64,000 nt of DNA from Glaciecola flavus (GCF_042646125.1 NZ_JBHRSW010000047.1:1-64000), one strand, 5' to 3'; positions 9,794 to 17,547 are shown, counted from the stretch's first letter. The notes: generated by a model not told the origin, from the sequence alone. Numbers and translations: made by a program.

Positions 9794-10504
9794 TTATCGC
9801 GGGTGCAAGTTCACTACCTTGGCTTTGGCGAGCCTCGGCTTATGTGCAGAAAGTTTGATTGAAGATTGGCACTTAAAGGGACGATTTAGCTTGATTGTTT
9901 GTCGTGACCAACCCGTTTTTTGTTTATTGATTTTGAGGATAATGTCATCACCTTTCCTAGCAAGAGAGAGGGATAAACTTAATGGCAAGTTACTTTGAAG
10001 CTGTTGATTGTCGTTAAACCAGCAGCAATAGCATTGACCGCGTAATGAAGCTAGTTCTAATTTCTTAACATGTAGATGATTGATGTGTTTTTGCCACAAA
10101 AACACACCGGCACAAGCACCACTTTTGGCACATTGTTCGGCACTCCATAGCGCTTCTTCAAATGATGTTTCGTTAAGGATCAGTAATTGCGTTAAATCGA
10201 TATTGTGAGATAAAAAATACTCTGCATTTGGCATACCTGGTGGGCAAATAAAAGCCCAGAAACGGTGCTTATCCATCTGATTTTTGGCCTTTTCCTGCTC
10301 TCTCAATATATCAATGAATAATCCTAATTCACCACAAGCTAAGTACGTTTGAATGTGGATCATACCCGCGGTAGGGAAGCCACTATTTAGTGCTTGTTCG
10401 AGCGCGGTGAAATCAGAGGATAATCGCTGTTGCGCGTGTTGTTTCACACTTGTTGCGGACCACAGCCATTGCTTGCGTGCGAGTTCATGCAAAATCGGGT
10501 TCAT
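9794..10504 (-). CDS. imuA: ImuA, SOS mutasome accessory protein (RecA/SulA-like)
   Basis: First gene of the imuA-imuB-dnaE2 operon. The family hallmarks are the N-terminal LWSATSVKQ-like segment, ALNSGFPTAGMIHIQTYLACGELGLF (a degenerate RecA-type core) and the FKCQSSIKLSAHKPRLAKAKVV tail. The frame stays open to 10546, but that longer start would lie inside the LexA operator. The second Met (10504, MNPILHELARKQW) begins 20 bp after the operator and matches the family start, giving 236 residues. ImuA modulates RecA and ImuB during translesion mutagenesis. Regulation is by LexA. Confidence 0.88.
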   Translation of the reverse strand: MNPILHELARKQWLWSATSVKQHAQQRLSSDFTALEQALNSGFPTAGMIHIQTYLACGELGLFIDILREQEKAKNQMDKHRFWAFICPPGMPNAEYFLSHNIDLTQLLILNETSFEEALWSAEQCAKSGACAGVFLWQKHINHLHVKKLELASLRGQCYCCWFNDNQQLQSNLPLSLSLSLARKGDDIILKINKQKTGWSRQTIKLNRPFKCQSSIKLSAHKPRLAKAKVVNLHPR

Positions 10505-10513
10505 GAATAACAC

Positions 10514-10549
10514 CAAATGTATACTGTATATATGTACAGTATACATTTG
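10514..10549 (-). promoter_or_regulatory. LexA box inside a 36-bp perfect palindrome
   Basis: CTGT-N8-ACAG at 10524-10539 is a canonical gammaproteobacterial LexA operator. It is the centre of a larger inverted repeat: CAAATGTATACTGTA (10514-10528), a 6-nt centre, and the exact reverse complement (10535-10549). It lies immediately upstream of the imuA start, so it should repress the mutasome operon until the SOS response. The opposite side (10550-10612) has no gene reading away, so control is one-directional. Confidence 0.92.
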
Positions 10550-10612
10550 TTTGGTTCATTCCATCAAGTGCTAGACTCTATTGCGGGTAAAGTCTTATAT
10601 GATGACGTTTGC

Positions 10613-10867
10613 TTACAAAGCATTGTGACTATTTGCTTGAGTGAGCTTAGGTATTACTTGCTTGAATCGTTGGAACAACCAGCCAATAACAACTAGGGAA
10701 AGCCCTAAGCCAATGAAAGACAAGGCGCGATAAATGCCATCCAAATGGTTCATATCGACTAAAAAGGCTTTTAACAGTACTAGAGCTAAAATCGAAAAGC
10801 CCACTCTATTTAGTATCACATTGGACTGTTTTTGTGCCTTGCGTTGACAATACCAAGGGGCGGGCAA
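10613..10867 (-). pseudogene. C-terminal remnant of a DUF2339 membrane protein
   Basis: 84 residues containing two transmembrane segments and the block LLKAFLVDMNHLDGIYRALS followed by FIGLGLSLVVIGWLFQRF. This is the recognisable C-terminus of DUF2339 proteins, which normally have many hundreds of residues and over ten membrane helices. Everything upstream is missing: the DNA before 10867 contains no more of the protein. I read it as a deletion remnant rather than a working small gene, although an ATG start exists at 10867. Confidence 0.7.
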
Positions 10868-10963
10868 TGTAAAGCACTACTGGTGGCCTTTCTTCAAAAA
10901 AACACTTAATCTTCCCCACTAAAAGCTCAAACCTATCTCCAAAGACCCCTGTACGCATGGGTA

Positions 10964-11287
10964 GTGTATAGTGTTAATTTGTCTTATACTCAAATAATTA
11001 CCTTCTACGCTGAAAATGCAATAAACCACCAAGTAGCAAATGAGCCAGTCCTTGGCAAAACTGCAATACATGAAATTTTTCGTCAAGAGTTTGCAAATGC
11101 GGATATGGTTTGTCTCGTTGAAAATATTTTTGAAGATGAAGACTGGGCTATTTTAGAATGGAAAGATCCCATCGGTTTGCGAGGCTATGGCTTTTTTAAG
11201 TTTGAAGATCAATTGATTGTTTTACAAAGAGGGTATTGGGATAAGCTAAGTTTTCTTAAAGCTCATGACTTGCCAATACCCGAATAA
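10964..11287 (+). CDS. NTF2-like (SnoaL-fold) protein, possibly N-terminally short
   Basis: 107 residues with the SnoaL/NTF2-like pattern: FYAENAINHQVANEPVLGK, AIHEIFRQEF, WAILEWKD, and the C-terminal GYGFFKF...LQRGYWDKLSFLKAHDLP that typifies a family annotated 'nuclear transport factor 2 family protein'. The cone-shaped fold usually binds a small hydrophobic ligand; the substrate is unknown. Family members generally have ~20 more N-terminal residues (first helix). Here the only start is a GTG at 10964, with no good ribosome-binding site and an open frame but no start further upstream. The gene may be slightly truncated, in keeping with the eroded neighbourhood. Confidence 0.7.
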   Translation: MYSVNLSYTQIITFYAENAINHQVANEPVLGKTAIHEIFRQEFANADMVCLVENIFEDEDWAILEWKDPIGLRGYGFFKFEDQLIVLQRGYWDKLSFLKAHDLPIPE

Positions 11288-11323
11288 TTCAAAGCTACGA
11301 ACATTTCTTAGTTTTGTTTTTTG

Positions 11324-12016
11324 CTACCAACGTCGACTTATAAAAAATGCAGCTAAGCTGCCTACAATGAACATAGCGCCGAGCGGTTTAGTTAACACAT
11401 GCGCTTTTTTGGTAATTTTTGTAGAATTTTCATAATGATATCTACGATCACCTAAGTCGTAAAATGGTCCGTGATATTGCGGTGTAGTTTGATGTTGGTA
11501 GTCGAGTCTTGCGAACAACGGAGATGATTTCCACTCTGGATTGCGAGCAAGTCTATGCTTAAAGCTATGATAATTGGGGAAATCAGCATATAGATACCGA
11601 GGCTCATTTTCTTTGAGTTGCCCTCTCGATTCGTAAAGGTAATGAGTTTCTTCCACACCATCAATTGAGTATCCGTAGGTAAGCATAGCTGAGCCAAGCA
11701 TGATGGCTAACAATCCTCCCACCAACCAAGCTCTTAGGCTTTTTTCTTGTTGCTTTTTATGAGTGATGATGAAGTCTTTAACAGCGACGATATCCTTTAA
11801 CTTTTCAAATTCAGAATCGTTGAGCGTTTTTCCGAGATCTGTAATTGTGAAGTGATAGGCATCGATGAGTTTTTCAAATACTTCGGGGGAGGGAATTGCC
11901 TTGTCGTTTTCGAGTTTCGATAAATATGACTGCTCGATGCCAATGTTCTCCGCAGCTTCTGGTTGACGCCACTCTTTACTTTCACGTTGTTGTTTTAAAA
12001 AAGATCCAAATTTCAT
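11324..12016 (-). CDS. Membrane-anchored XRE-family regulator
   Basis: 230 residues. An N-terminal helix-turn-helix of the Cro/C1 (XRE) type covers residues ~5-60 (FLKQQRESKEWRQPEAAENI, then QSYLSKLENDKAIPSPEV). Two transmembrane helices follow, at ~95-113 (WLVGGLLAIMLGSAMLTYGY) and ~211-227. Between them is a ~95-residue Tyr/His-rich loop that should face the periplasm. The architecture suggests a membrane-tethered DNA-binding sensor. The gene is alone on its strand with a 347-bp empty region upstream. Target genes are not evident. Confidence 0.75.
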   Translation of the reverse strand: MKFGSFLKQQRESKEWRQPEAAENIGIEQSYLSKLENDKAIPSPEVFEKLIDAYHFTITDLGKTLNDSEFEKLKDIVAVKDFIITHKKQQEKSLRAWLVGGLLAIMLGSAMLTYGYSIDGVEETHYLYESRGQLKENEPRYLYADFPNYHSFKHRLARNPEWKSSPLFARLDYQHQTTPQYHGPFYDLGDRRYHYENSTKITKKAHVLTKPLGAMFIVGSLAAFFISRRW

Positions 12017-12364
12017 GTCGAACTCCGATGTAGTGAAGGTTCGTGTTTAGTTGCCAACTTCTATTTTTCGCTCTTGGTTAAGTAAACTGAACCGTTTGAA
12101 TATGTTGGAAATTCTTTTTTATTCCTGTCAGGAACGCGAGAAGAATATTTAAGAATAGTAATGAATTTTAATGGGCGTGCAGCGCAATTTGCAATATTTT
12201 GGCGGCGAGATTCGTAATTGTTATATTACAACCACAATCAACTGCCTTTGAGCTGCATGCAGTTTAGTGCTATTGCTATTTGATACCACGCTGCGTTTGA
12301 AGGTAAGTGGCAAAGCTGCCCAACCAATGACTTCCTATATAGTGCATGTCTTCTAGAACGGTGT
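12017..12364. other. 348-bp intergenic region, no gene seen
   Basis: No open frame of note. A 10-bp palindrome CTGCATGCAG lies near 12254-12263. The region presumably carries the promoter of the leftward XRE gene. Nothing else is recognisable. Confidence 0.4.
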
Positions 12365-12902
12365 TTAATCCTGCTTTTCGGTGTGACTCAACAACTTTTT
12401 GTAAGGGATCTCTGGATTGTAGCTTTCAGTTTCACTGATAAGGCAAGGCGTTATAGAAAACAAGTTTCTTGGTGCGTCAATTCGTCGAGAGCCCACTGAC
12501 ATTTTGTATACACCACTCTCATCTCGCCTAGCAGTCAATTCAATAGAGACTATTGCTTCATTCACCTCATGAAAGATCAACGAGCCAGTATTAGCGCTTG
12601 TATTTAGAACTTGATTGTCTAACTGCTTGTGATAAGACCTTCCAAGGTAACTACCTCGAAAAACACCGTTAATGAGCGGGCCAGAAAAACGAGAATCGAG
12701 CAAATTGTTTGCATAAGTCTGTAAAAGCTCTTTTAATAAAGCCTGTACTTCTTGTTCCAACGCGTCACCGTCAATGTATTGCCCATCCAACGCAATTGCA
12801 TGAACACCACCGACAGTAACAGTGTGTGTAACTATGTCATGGCAATCTTTCTTCGCGTTCTTATCAGGTTTTTGCAAACTGAGGCGACAACTATCCTGAC
12901 AG
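12365..12902 (-). pseudogene. Unrecognised gene, 5' end interrupted by the Tn5-like element
   Basis: About 178 residues of open frame in host DNA, from the insertion point at 12902 to a stop at 12365. It includes HTVTVGGVHAIALDGQYIDG, a helical GDALEQEVQALLKELLQTYA segment and a beta-rich C-terminal half. The frame continues into the element end to an ATG at 12919, but those first six codons are element DNA. Joining the two flanks across the target duplication keeps the frame open for ~22 more codons (to a stop beside the antitoxin gene) without an obvious ATG. So the original start is unclear: either lost or a non-ATG codon. I do not recognise the family. Confidence 0.5.
12893..12902. repeat. 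Target-site duplication, left copy
   Basis: ATCCTGACAG directly abuts the left terminus (12903) of the Tn5-like element and recurs exactly at 14149-14158. A 10-bp identity is consistent with the 9-bp duplication made by IS50-group transposases plus one chance base. Confidence 0.85.
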
Positions 12903-13021
12903 CTGACTCTTATACACAATTAAATTAAATTCAAAATGAACTTTGTTAAGAGTGTTTGATCAGATCGGCAATCAAGAAAATAGCGAGCGTAATCTTTGTG
13001 CTGATAAAAAATACTAAGTAA

Positions 13022-13385
13022 TGGGCAAATCGCCTTTTCAAACATGCGGAACTTGGTGACGAACGACGTACAAAAAGGCTGACTAAAATAAGTCATCAAA
13101 TGGCTAGCAATACGGGAAGTTCTATCGTTGAGGCTTCTGGTTCACAGGCCAATATTGAAGGCGCATATCGTTTTCTCCGCAATGATAAGATTCAGGCTAA
13201 TGATATTGCTAGCGCCGGTTTATCATCAATTTTACCTGAGCTAGAGAAGTCAAATATGATACTGGCATTAGAGGATACATCGACATAATGTCACCAAGGA
13301 GCTTGGACATACTGGCGTCTATAAACAAAGCTCATCTAAGGGAATATTAGCGCATACTGTCCTTATGGTTGATGCAGAAACAGAG
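13022..13385 (+). pseudogene. Tn5-like transposase, N-terminal fragment
   Basis: Translation gives WANRLFKHAELGDERRTKRL, then EGAYRFLRNDKIQANDI and MILALEDTST, closely following the Tn5 transposase N-terminus (WAKSVFSSAALGDPRRTARL, EGAYRFIRNPNVSAEAI, LLAIEDTTSL). A nonsense codon precedes Trp at 13022. A frameshift after EDTST (near 13286) moves the frame to HQVxKELGHTGVYK...LAHTVLMVDAETE. The sequence is then cut at 13385 by the IS3-family left end. The catalytic DDE core is mostly absent. The longest piece in a single frame is 13100-13288. Confidence 0.85.
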
Positions 13386-13449
13386 TGATCTGCTGTAATT
13401 AAACAGGACACTTTAATAATGGAATATAATCCAATTGTTGAGGTGTTAA

Positions 13450-13737
13450 ATGACAAAACGAAAAAACAGAAGTTATACAACAGAATACAAACAAGAAACC
13501 GTGGCACTTGTCACCGAGCAAGGTTACAGCGTCGCTAGAGCCGCGGCGTCTTTAGGCATCACAGATAAGCTGCTTTATAACTGGAAAGCTAAGTTTGAAG
13601 CAGAGCAATCAGGTGCGAGTTTAAGTGCGGATGAACGAGCGGAGTTGGTAAGGCTGCGCAAGGAAAACAAAGAGCTAAGGATGGAAAAAGACATCCTAAA
13701 AAAAGCCAGTGCCCTCCTGCTAAAGGAAACCAAGTAA
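13450..13737 (+). CDS. IS3-family transposase OrfA
   Basis: 95 residues with the OrfA layout: helix-turn-helix (YTTEYKQETVALVTEQGYSV, AAASLGITDKLLYNWK) and a C-terminal leucine-zipper-like stretch (LVRLRKENKELRMEKDILKK). OrfA binds the element ends and regulates transposition. An A7 run at 13698-13704 (CTAAAAAAAGCC) is a typical -1 slippery site, and the -1 frame is open from there into orfB, so the original element used programmed frameshifting to make OrfAB. The gene is intact, but orfB is not. Confidence 0.88.
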   Translation: MTKRKNRSYTTEYKQETVALVTEQGYSVARAAASLGITDKLLYNWKAKFEAEQSGASLSADERAELVRLRKENKELRMEKDILKKASALLLKETK

Positions 13738-13891
13738 CGTTTGAAACGATTAAGCAACTCTCAGCGACGTATCCAATCGCTAAGCTTTGCAAAGTAATGA
13801 AGGTGAGTCGAAGTGCTTATTACGCTTGGCTCAAACGACCCGCTAAAATCATTACCGAAGAAGAGTTGGACTTATATCGTCAGGCCAAGTA
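13737..13891 (+). pseudogene. IS3-family transposase OrfB, 5' fragment
   Basis: In the -1 frame relative to orfA, the sequence reads TFETIKQLSATYPIAKLCKV, then MKVSRSAYYAWLKR and EEELDLYRQAK, the normal OrfB N-terminus, then meets TAA. The integrase core with the DDE residues is missing. The remaining sequence (from about 13892) belongs to the Tn5-like transposase. Confidence 0.8.
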
Positions 13892-14137
13892 AAGTCAACA
13901 AGTTGCGAACAATATTTCAGCGCTCTTGAATGGAAAATATTATGGGCAAAGACAGAAAATAAAAAGGTACCAACAAGGCCTCCTTCACTTCATTGGGCGT
14001 ATTATGCGTTTGCCAAACTAGGTGGATGGTACGATAGCAAACGAACCGGAATTGTTGCCTTATACAAGGGTTGGTTTTCGTTAACCCAAATGCTTGATGG
14101 GGCTGTTTTTATGCAATCTCAACTAAATGAGATGTGA
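13892..14137 (+). pseudogene. Tn5-like transposase, C-terminal fragment
   Basis: Reads STSCEQYFSALEWKILWAKT, then PPSLHWAYYAFAKLGGWYDS, KRTGIVALYKGW and a natural stop at 14135-14137. It matches the Tn5 transposase C-terminus (LQWAYMAIARLGGFMDSKRTG...), the region of dimerisation and inside-end contact. It ends 11 bp from the right terminus of the element, as in IS50. Confidence 0.85.
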
Positions 14138-14148
14138 TCAAGAGACAG
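14130..14148 (-). repeat. Right terminal repeat of the Tn5-like element (inside-end type)
   Basis: Read on the minus strand: CTGTCTCTTGATCACATCT, 18 of 19 bases identical to the Tn5 inside end. The matching outside-end type repeat lies at 12903-12921. Confidence 0.88.
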
Positions 14149-14158
14149 ATCCTGACAG
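14149..14158. repeat. Target-site duplication, right copy
   Basis: ATCCTGACAG immediately after the right terminus at 14148, identical to 12893-12902. Confidence 0.85.
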
Positions 14159-14188
14159 AGGGGGCTTGAGACCAATGAAGTTTGCCGG

Positions 14189-14407
14189 TTATTTTTGCCA
14201 TTTTTGCGCGATTCTACTTCTTACTTCATCTTGCGTAAGCGTCTCGCCGTTTTCTACCGCTGCTTGACCACGCTTTATTTTTTCAAGCACATAAAGCCGG
14301 TAATGTAAGTCTTCGATATCGCATTCATCGGGCATATTATTGAGTATGTGCTGCACTTCAGATTTGGCCACGTTCATTGTCGTCATCTCGTTTGTTTTTT
14401 CATTCAT
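14189..14407 (-). CDS. Antitoxin-like small protein (orphan)
   Basis: 72 residues: VAKSEVQHILNNMPDECDIE, DLHYRLYVLEKIKRGQAAVE, and a C-terminal GETLTQDEVRSRIAQKW. This pattern (a short helical protein with a G-x-x-L/I-S/T-x-x-E-V tail ending in W) is the usual antitoxin partner of RelE/ParE toxins. A potential toxin start (ATG at 14201, MAKITGKLHWSQAP) overlaps its 3' end but is lost within 17 codons at the Tn5-like insertion site and does not resume as a recognisable toxin on the other side. So I infer an orphan antitoxin. A second Met eight residues in (MTTMNVAKSEV) is an equally good start. Confidence 0.6.
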   Translation of the reverse strand: MNEKTNEMTTMNVAKSEVQHILNNMPDECDIEDLHYRLYVLEKIKRGQAAVENGETLTQDEVRSRIAQKWQK

Positions 14408-14540
14408 TGTGACAGTATACCTTGCTCGTAAATAAGTGGATATAGTTTCATGGTTCAGGTGTTCGGGCTACCGTAAGTTGACCGATAGGTATAATGCGCT
14501 GAACAGTCGGCCACTAAGCCTAACATATCCAGTAATCGAC

Positions 14541-14682
14541 ACATATTTGCCCTAGCAAAGAGAGACACAGTTGCAAAGGATGTGGCACCAATATACCGAG
14601 AAGCACCGAATTATCCCGCACAAGCGTTGAAAGACCAACTTGAGGGCTGGGTACAACTAGCGTTTAGTATCGATAAAAGCCT
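14541..14682 (+). pseudogene. Fragment of a TonB C-terminal-like domain
   Basis: The frame reads ...KDVAPIYREAPNYPAQALKD, then QLEGWVQLAFSID, matching the start of the TonB/energy-transducer C-terminal domain (PxYPxxAxxxxxEGxVxLxFxID). After about 14682 the homology stops and the frame continues antisense to the DUF885 gene. No upstream part (signal, proline-rich linker) is found. It is a remnant left next to the decayed mobile DNA. Confidence 0.6.
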
Positions 14683-16444
14683 GTATCTGTTTTTCAAGCA
14701 CAAAAAGCGGGACGGAGCCATTGGCGAGTATTGCATCGTGAAATGCGCGAAGATCGAAGTTTTTCCCTAAGGCTTGCTCTGCCTGATTACGTAAAGATTT
14801 AATTTTGATCTCACCGATTTTGTAAGAAAGCGCTTGTGCTGGCCACGAAATATACCTATCAATCTCAGTCCTCACGTTGTGCTCACTCAAAGCTGTATTT
14901 TCCAGCATGTAGTTGAGTGCCTCTTCTCTAGTCCAGCCAAATACATGCATACCAGTATCAACGACTAAGCGACATGCTCGCCACATTTCGTAGCTCAAGC
15001 GACCAAAATTATCGTAAGGATCCTCATACATGCCTACTTCTAGCCCTAAAAATTCGGCATACAAGCCCCATCCTTCACCGAAAGCGGATATGTAAGTTGA
15101 GCGTCTTACATTTGGTAAGTCATCCATTTCGGCAGCTAAAGAAATTTGAAAATGATGCCCAGGTACTGCTTCGTGTAAGGTTAAGGCGGGTAAGGCGTAT
15201 TTAGGCCGCTTGTCCAGTGCATATGTATTTACCCAGTAATATCCGGGTTGATCGTCTCGCCGAGGAGAGATATAACGTCCAGTCGTATATTTAGGAGCAA
15301 TACTATCCGGTACAGGGGCTACGCCGTAGGGTGTACGCGGCATTTTGTAAAACAGTTGAGGCAGTTTTGCATCCATTTGTTTCGCTATGTATGAGGCCGT
15401 CACAATAAGTTCTTTGGGTGTACTCGCATAAAAACGTGAATCGGTGCGTAAAAAACGAATAAAGTCTGAGATATCGCCATCAAAGTTGAGCCCCTCTACA
15501 ATACTTTTCATCTCGCTACGAATTCTGCTGACTTCCTCTATGCCAATTTTATGTATCTCTTTTGCGGATAAGTCGCTCGTCGTGTAATAGCGAATACGAT
15601 TTTCGTAATACGCTTTACCAGCAGGCCAAGACGTGGCAGCAATATTATTTTTAGCATTAGGTCGGTATTCGTTGACGAAAAAATCATAGAAGTCTTCGTA
15701 TGCCTTCGCTGCGCTTTTTATAGCTTGTACAATTGCGTCTAACTCTTGGTGGGTTAATTTCTTTTCACCATAACTAATTATAGGATTTAAGAATGGATGT
15801 TCTTTATAATTTTCTTGTGTATAAGGGGAAATGCTCTCTTCATATGCTTGCAGTACTGCTTTTGGTTGTACGTGGCCGGTGGCTAAGCCTGCCTTCATAT
15901 ATGCAATGTTTTGCGAAAAATAAGCGGGTATCGCTTGTAAAAATGCAACATAATCTCTGATATCTTGTGGCGTTGAAACTTGAAAGTTGCTGGCGGTAGA
16001 TGCCACACTGCTATGAAAGCCATACTCAGAAGTGAGCGGAACTCTAAATGCTTTGTAAGTGATTTCGTCAAGGTAATTTTGCAAGCGATAGCGTTGCATA
16101 TACAAGCTGATTTTTTCTGAATCGTTTAATGTGCTCTCAGTAAGTTCATTGAGCTGTGTTAAATAGTCTGTGAAGTTTTTCTCCCGAAGTCGAATCGCCT
16201 CAGGTGAAATGTCAATGATTGGAGCGCTTGGACGCAAGTTTTGGCTACGAGCTAAACTGGGAAACTCAGTCAATTCATATTCCCATATCTCGTCGAGTAG
16301 TTGAGAAAATGCCTCATTTTTTGTAAATGATGTGTGTGTATTTGGCGATGCATAAGCCGTGCACACAACCAATACAATGCCAGTAAAAAATGAAATTAGG
16401 ACTTTAAGCCAATAGCCCCAGCTCACCCGCTGATATGTGCACAT
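14657..16444 (-). CDS. DUF885 family protein, putative zinc metallopeptidase
   Basis: 595 residues. An N-terminal hydrophobic segment (15-33, LKVLISFFTGIVLVVCTAYA) is a signal peptide, so the enzyme is exported. The family motif LTLHEAVPGHHFQ (HExxxGHH) is present and should bind zinc together with a downstream Glu in GEGWGLYAEFLG. Other DUF885 blocks are seen: TPxDIxDYVAFL, YAGxxYY-like EYRPNAKNNIAATSWPAGKA and MPRTPYGVAPVP. DUF885 proteins are thought to be carboxypeptidase/dipeptidase-like hydrolases, but substrates are poorly known. The gene is monocistronic; its 3' end overlaps the TonB remnant. Confidence 0.85.
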   Translation of the reverse strand: MCTYQRVSWGYWLKVLISFFTGIVLVVCTAYASPNTHTSFTKNEAFSQLLDEIWEYELTEFPSLARSQNLRPSAPIIDISPEAIRLREKNFTDYLTQLNELTESTLNDSEKISLYMQRYRLQNYLDEITYKAFRVPLTSEYGFHSSVASTASNFQVSTPQDIRDYVAFLQAIPAYFSQNIAYMKAGLATGHVQPKAVLQAYEESISPYTQENYKEHPFLNPIISYGEKKLTHQELDAIVQAIKSAAKAYEDFYDFFVNEYRPNAKNNIAATSWPAGKAYYENRIRYYTTSDLSAKEIHKIGIEEVSRIRSEMKSIVEGLNFDGDISDFIRFLRTDSRFYASTPKELIVTASYIAKQMDAKLPQLFYKMPRTPYGVAPVPDSIAPKYTTGRYISPRRDDQPGYYWVNTYALDKRPKYALPALTLHEAVPGHHFQISLAAEMDDLPNVRRSTYISAFGEGWGLYAEFLGLEVGMYEDPYDNFGRLSYEMWRACRLVVDTGMHVFGWTREEALNYMLENTALSEHNVRTEIDRYISWPAQALSYKIGEIKIKSLRNQAEQALGKNFDLRAFHDAILANGSVPLFVLEKQIQAFIDTKR

Positions 16445-16522
16445 AACCTTCCCTTTATTCTTTTAGTTGCCTATTACTACTGGCACGGATTGGCGTTTCT
16501 GCAAGGAGTAGAAAAGCGTCCG

Positions 16523-16846
16523 TTATTTTTTTGGCGTATAGATAGGTGTATTTAAGGCCGTAACTTTATCCGACAATTGCGTGATTTTGGCACTGCCTTG
16601 TTTTTCTACTTGGTCAATACGAAGCACATGATGCATGGGGACGTAAGTTCGCTCGACATCAGCAAATTCGTCTTTTAGTTTTTCATGGCTAGGATCGAGT
16701 ACTAACTCAGTGTGGTTATCCCAAACAAAATCGCCAATTTCTATAAAGCCAAAAATACTGCTTGTGACTAGCTCTCGAACGTATAATTCGTAGCGTTCCC
16801 CATTGCTGATAAACTGAATGCGATATATTGGGGATTTGTTGCTCAT
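16523..16846 (-). CDS. DUF1820 family protein
   Basis: 107 residues. The family blocks PIYRIQFISNGERYELYVRE, IEIGDFVWDN and PMHHVLRIDQVEKQG are clear. DUF1820 proteins are small cytoplasmic proteins conserved across Gammaproteobacteria with no established function. It probably forms its own transcription unit: the DUF885 start is 78 bp downstream and a weak hairpin is not obvious. The ATG start agrees with the family. Confidence 0.85.
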   Translation of the reverse strand: MSNKSPIYRIQFISNGERYELYVRELVTSSIFGFIEIGDFVWDNHTELVLDPSHEKLKDEFADVERTYVPMHHVLRIDQVEKQGSAKITQLSDKVTALNTPIYTPKK

Positions 16847-16983
16847 GCGTCTGGTTTACCTATATTAGTTTTGTTTCGAAAAGAAATAATGTGTTTGCGT
16901 TACGTCAGCCAAGGGAAACATAACGATTAACGGCATATCATTACTTTCTATATTGTAAAGTGCTAGGCAGATTAAGCAAAGCC

Positions 16984-17547
16984 TTAAGTCGAGAATAAAG
17001 CATCCACCACGGTTTTTATATCCTCTTTTCCTTGCTCTAGGGCTGTCGAAACGGCAAAGCCTTGTGTTAAAAAGCTCAATTGCAAGGCTTCGCGCTCAAT
17101 ATCTACCGAGGTGGCGAGCTGACCGTGCTCTTTTGCTCGCTCGAGTACGCTGATAAACAGCTGTTGTAAGCGGTCGTAATGTTGCCTTCCCGCATGTTGA
17201 ATCGCTTTACTCTGCTTTCCCATTTCTAGCAATAGATTGATGAGTAAACACCCTTTGTTAACAATGAGTTTTTCGTATGCCAAAAAATAGTTAGAGATAT
17301 CTGAATGTGCATGCTCGCTTTGTTGCAAATGTGTCTCTAAGGGCTGTAAATATTGAGTGATATAATGTTTGGTTAAGGCTTCATAAAATCCTTGCTTGTT
17401 ACCAAATTCTAAATAAAAAGCACGTCGATTGAAGCCCGTTTTTGTGAGCAAGTCTTGCATACTGCATCCGCGATACCCGTGTTTGAGTGCTACAGGTATT
17501 GCATATTCAAAAACTAAATCGAGTCTATACTTCGGTTTTCTGGGCAT
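16984..17547 (-). CDS. TetR family transcriptional regulator
   Basis: 187 residues from the Met at 17547 (MPRKPKYRLDLVFEYAIPVA). The TetR helix-turn-helix covers ~25-50 (GCSMQDLLTKTGFNRRAFYL, EFGNKQGFYEALTKHY). The C-terminal helical domain carries the AefR/YxaF-like pattern NKGCLLINLLLEMG...QLSFLTQGFAVS. The frame is open further upstream to 17793, but that stretch overlaps the divergent peptidase gene and has no TetR homology. It is divergent from the M28 peptidase lipoprotein with 160 bp between starts, so it may regulate that gene and itself; the ligand is unknown. Confidence 0.88.
   Translation of the reverse strand: MPRKPKYRLDLVFEYAIPVALKHGYRGCSMQDLLTKTGFNRRAFYLEFGNKQGFYEALTKHYITQYLQPLETHLQQSEHAHSDISNYFLAYEKLIVNKGCLLINLLLEMGKQSKAIQHAGRQHYDRLQQLFISVLERAKEHGQLATSVDIEREALQLSFLTQGFAVSTALEQGKEDIKTVVDALFST

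Larger units (their letters stand above)
13386..13891 (+). mobile_element. IS3-family insertion sequence remnant (left part)
   Basis: Begins TGATCTGCTGTAATTAAACA directly after Tn5-like transposase coding sequence, the position and style of an IS3-group left inverted repeat. It then has complete orfA and ~50 codons of orfB. The right end is missing: at about 13886-13894 the sequence passes into the C-terminal part of the Tn5-like transposase. The right boundary is therefore a deletion junction, not an element end. Confidence 0.75.
12903..14148. mobile_element. Decayed Tn5/IS50-like insertion sequence (IS4 family) with nested IS3 remnant
   Basis: Left terminus CTGACTCTTATACACAATT (12903-12921) differs at one base from the Tn5 outside end. 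Right terminus, read inward on the minus strand, is CTGTCTCTTGATCACATCT (14148-14130), one base from the Tn5 inside end. Both ends are flanked by ATCCTGACAG. Inside are the N-terminal and C-terminal pieces of a Tn5-like transposase, separated by the left part of an IS3-family element (13386-~13891). The middle of the transposase and the right part of the IS3 element are gone, so one deletion probably removed both. The element cannot transpose by itself. Confidence 0.88.

Noticed and set aside
13100..13288. Small independent gene of 62 codons
   Set aside because: It is a piece of the Tn5-like transposase N-terminus that continues in another frame after a frameshift.
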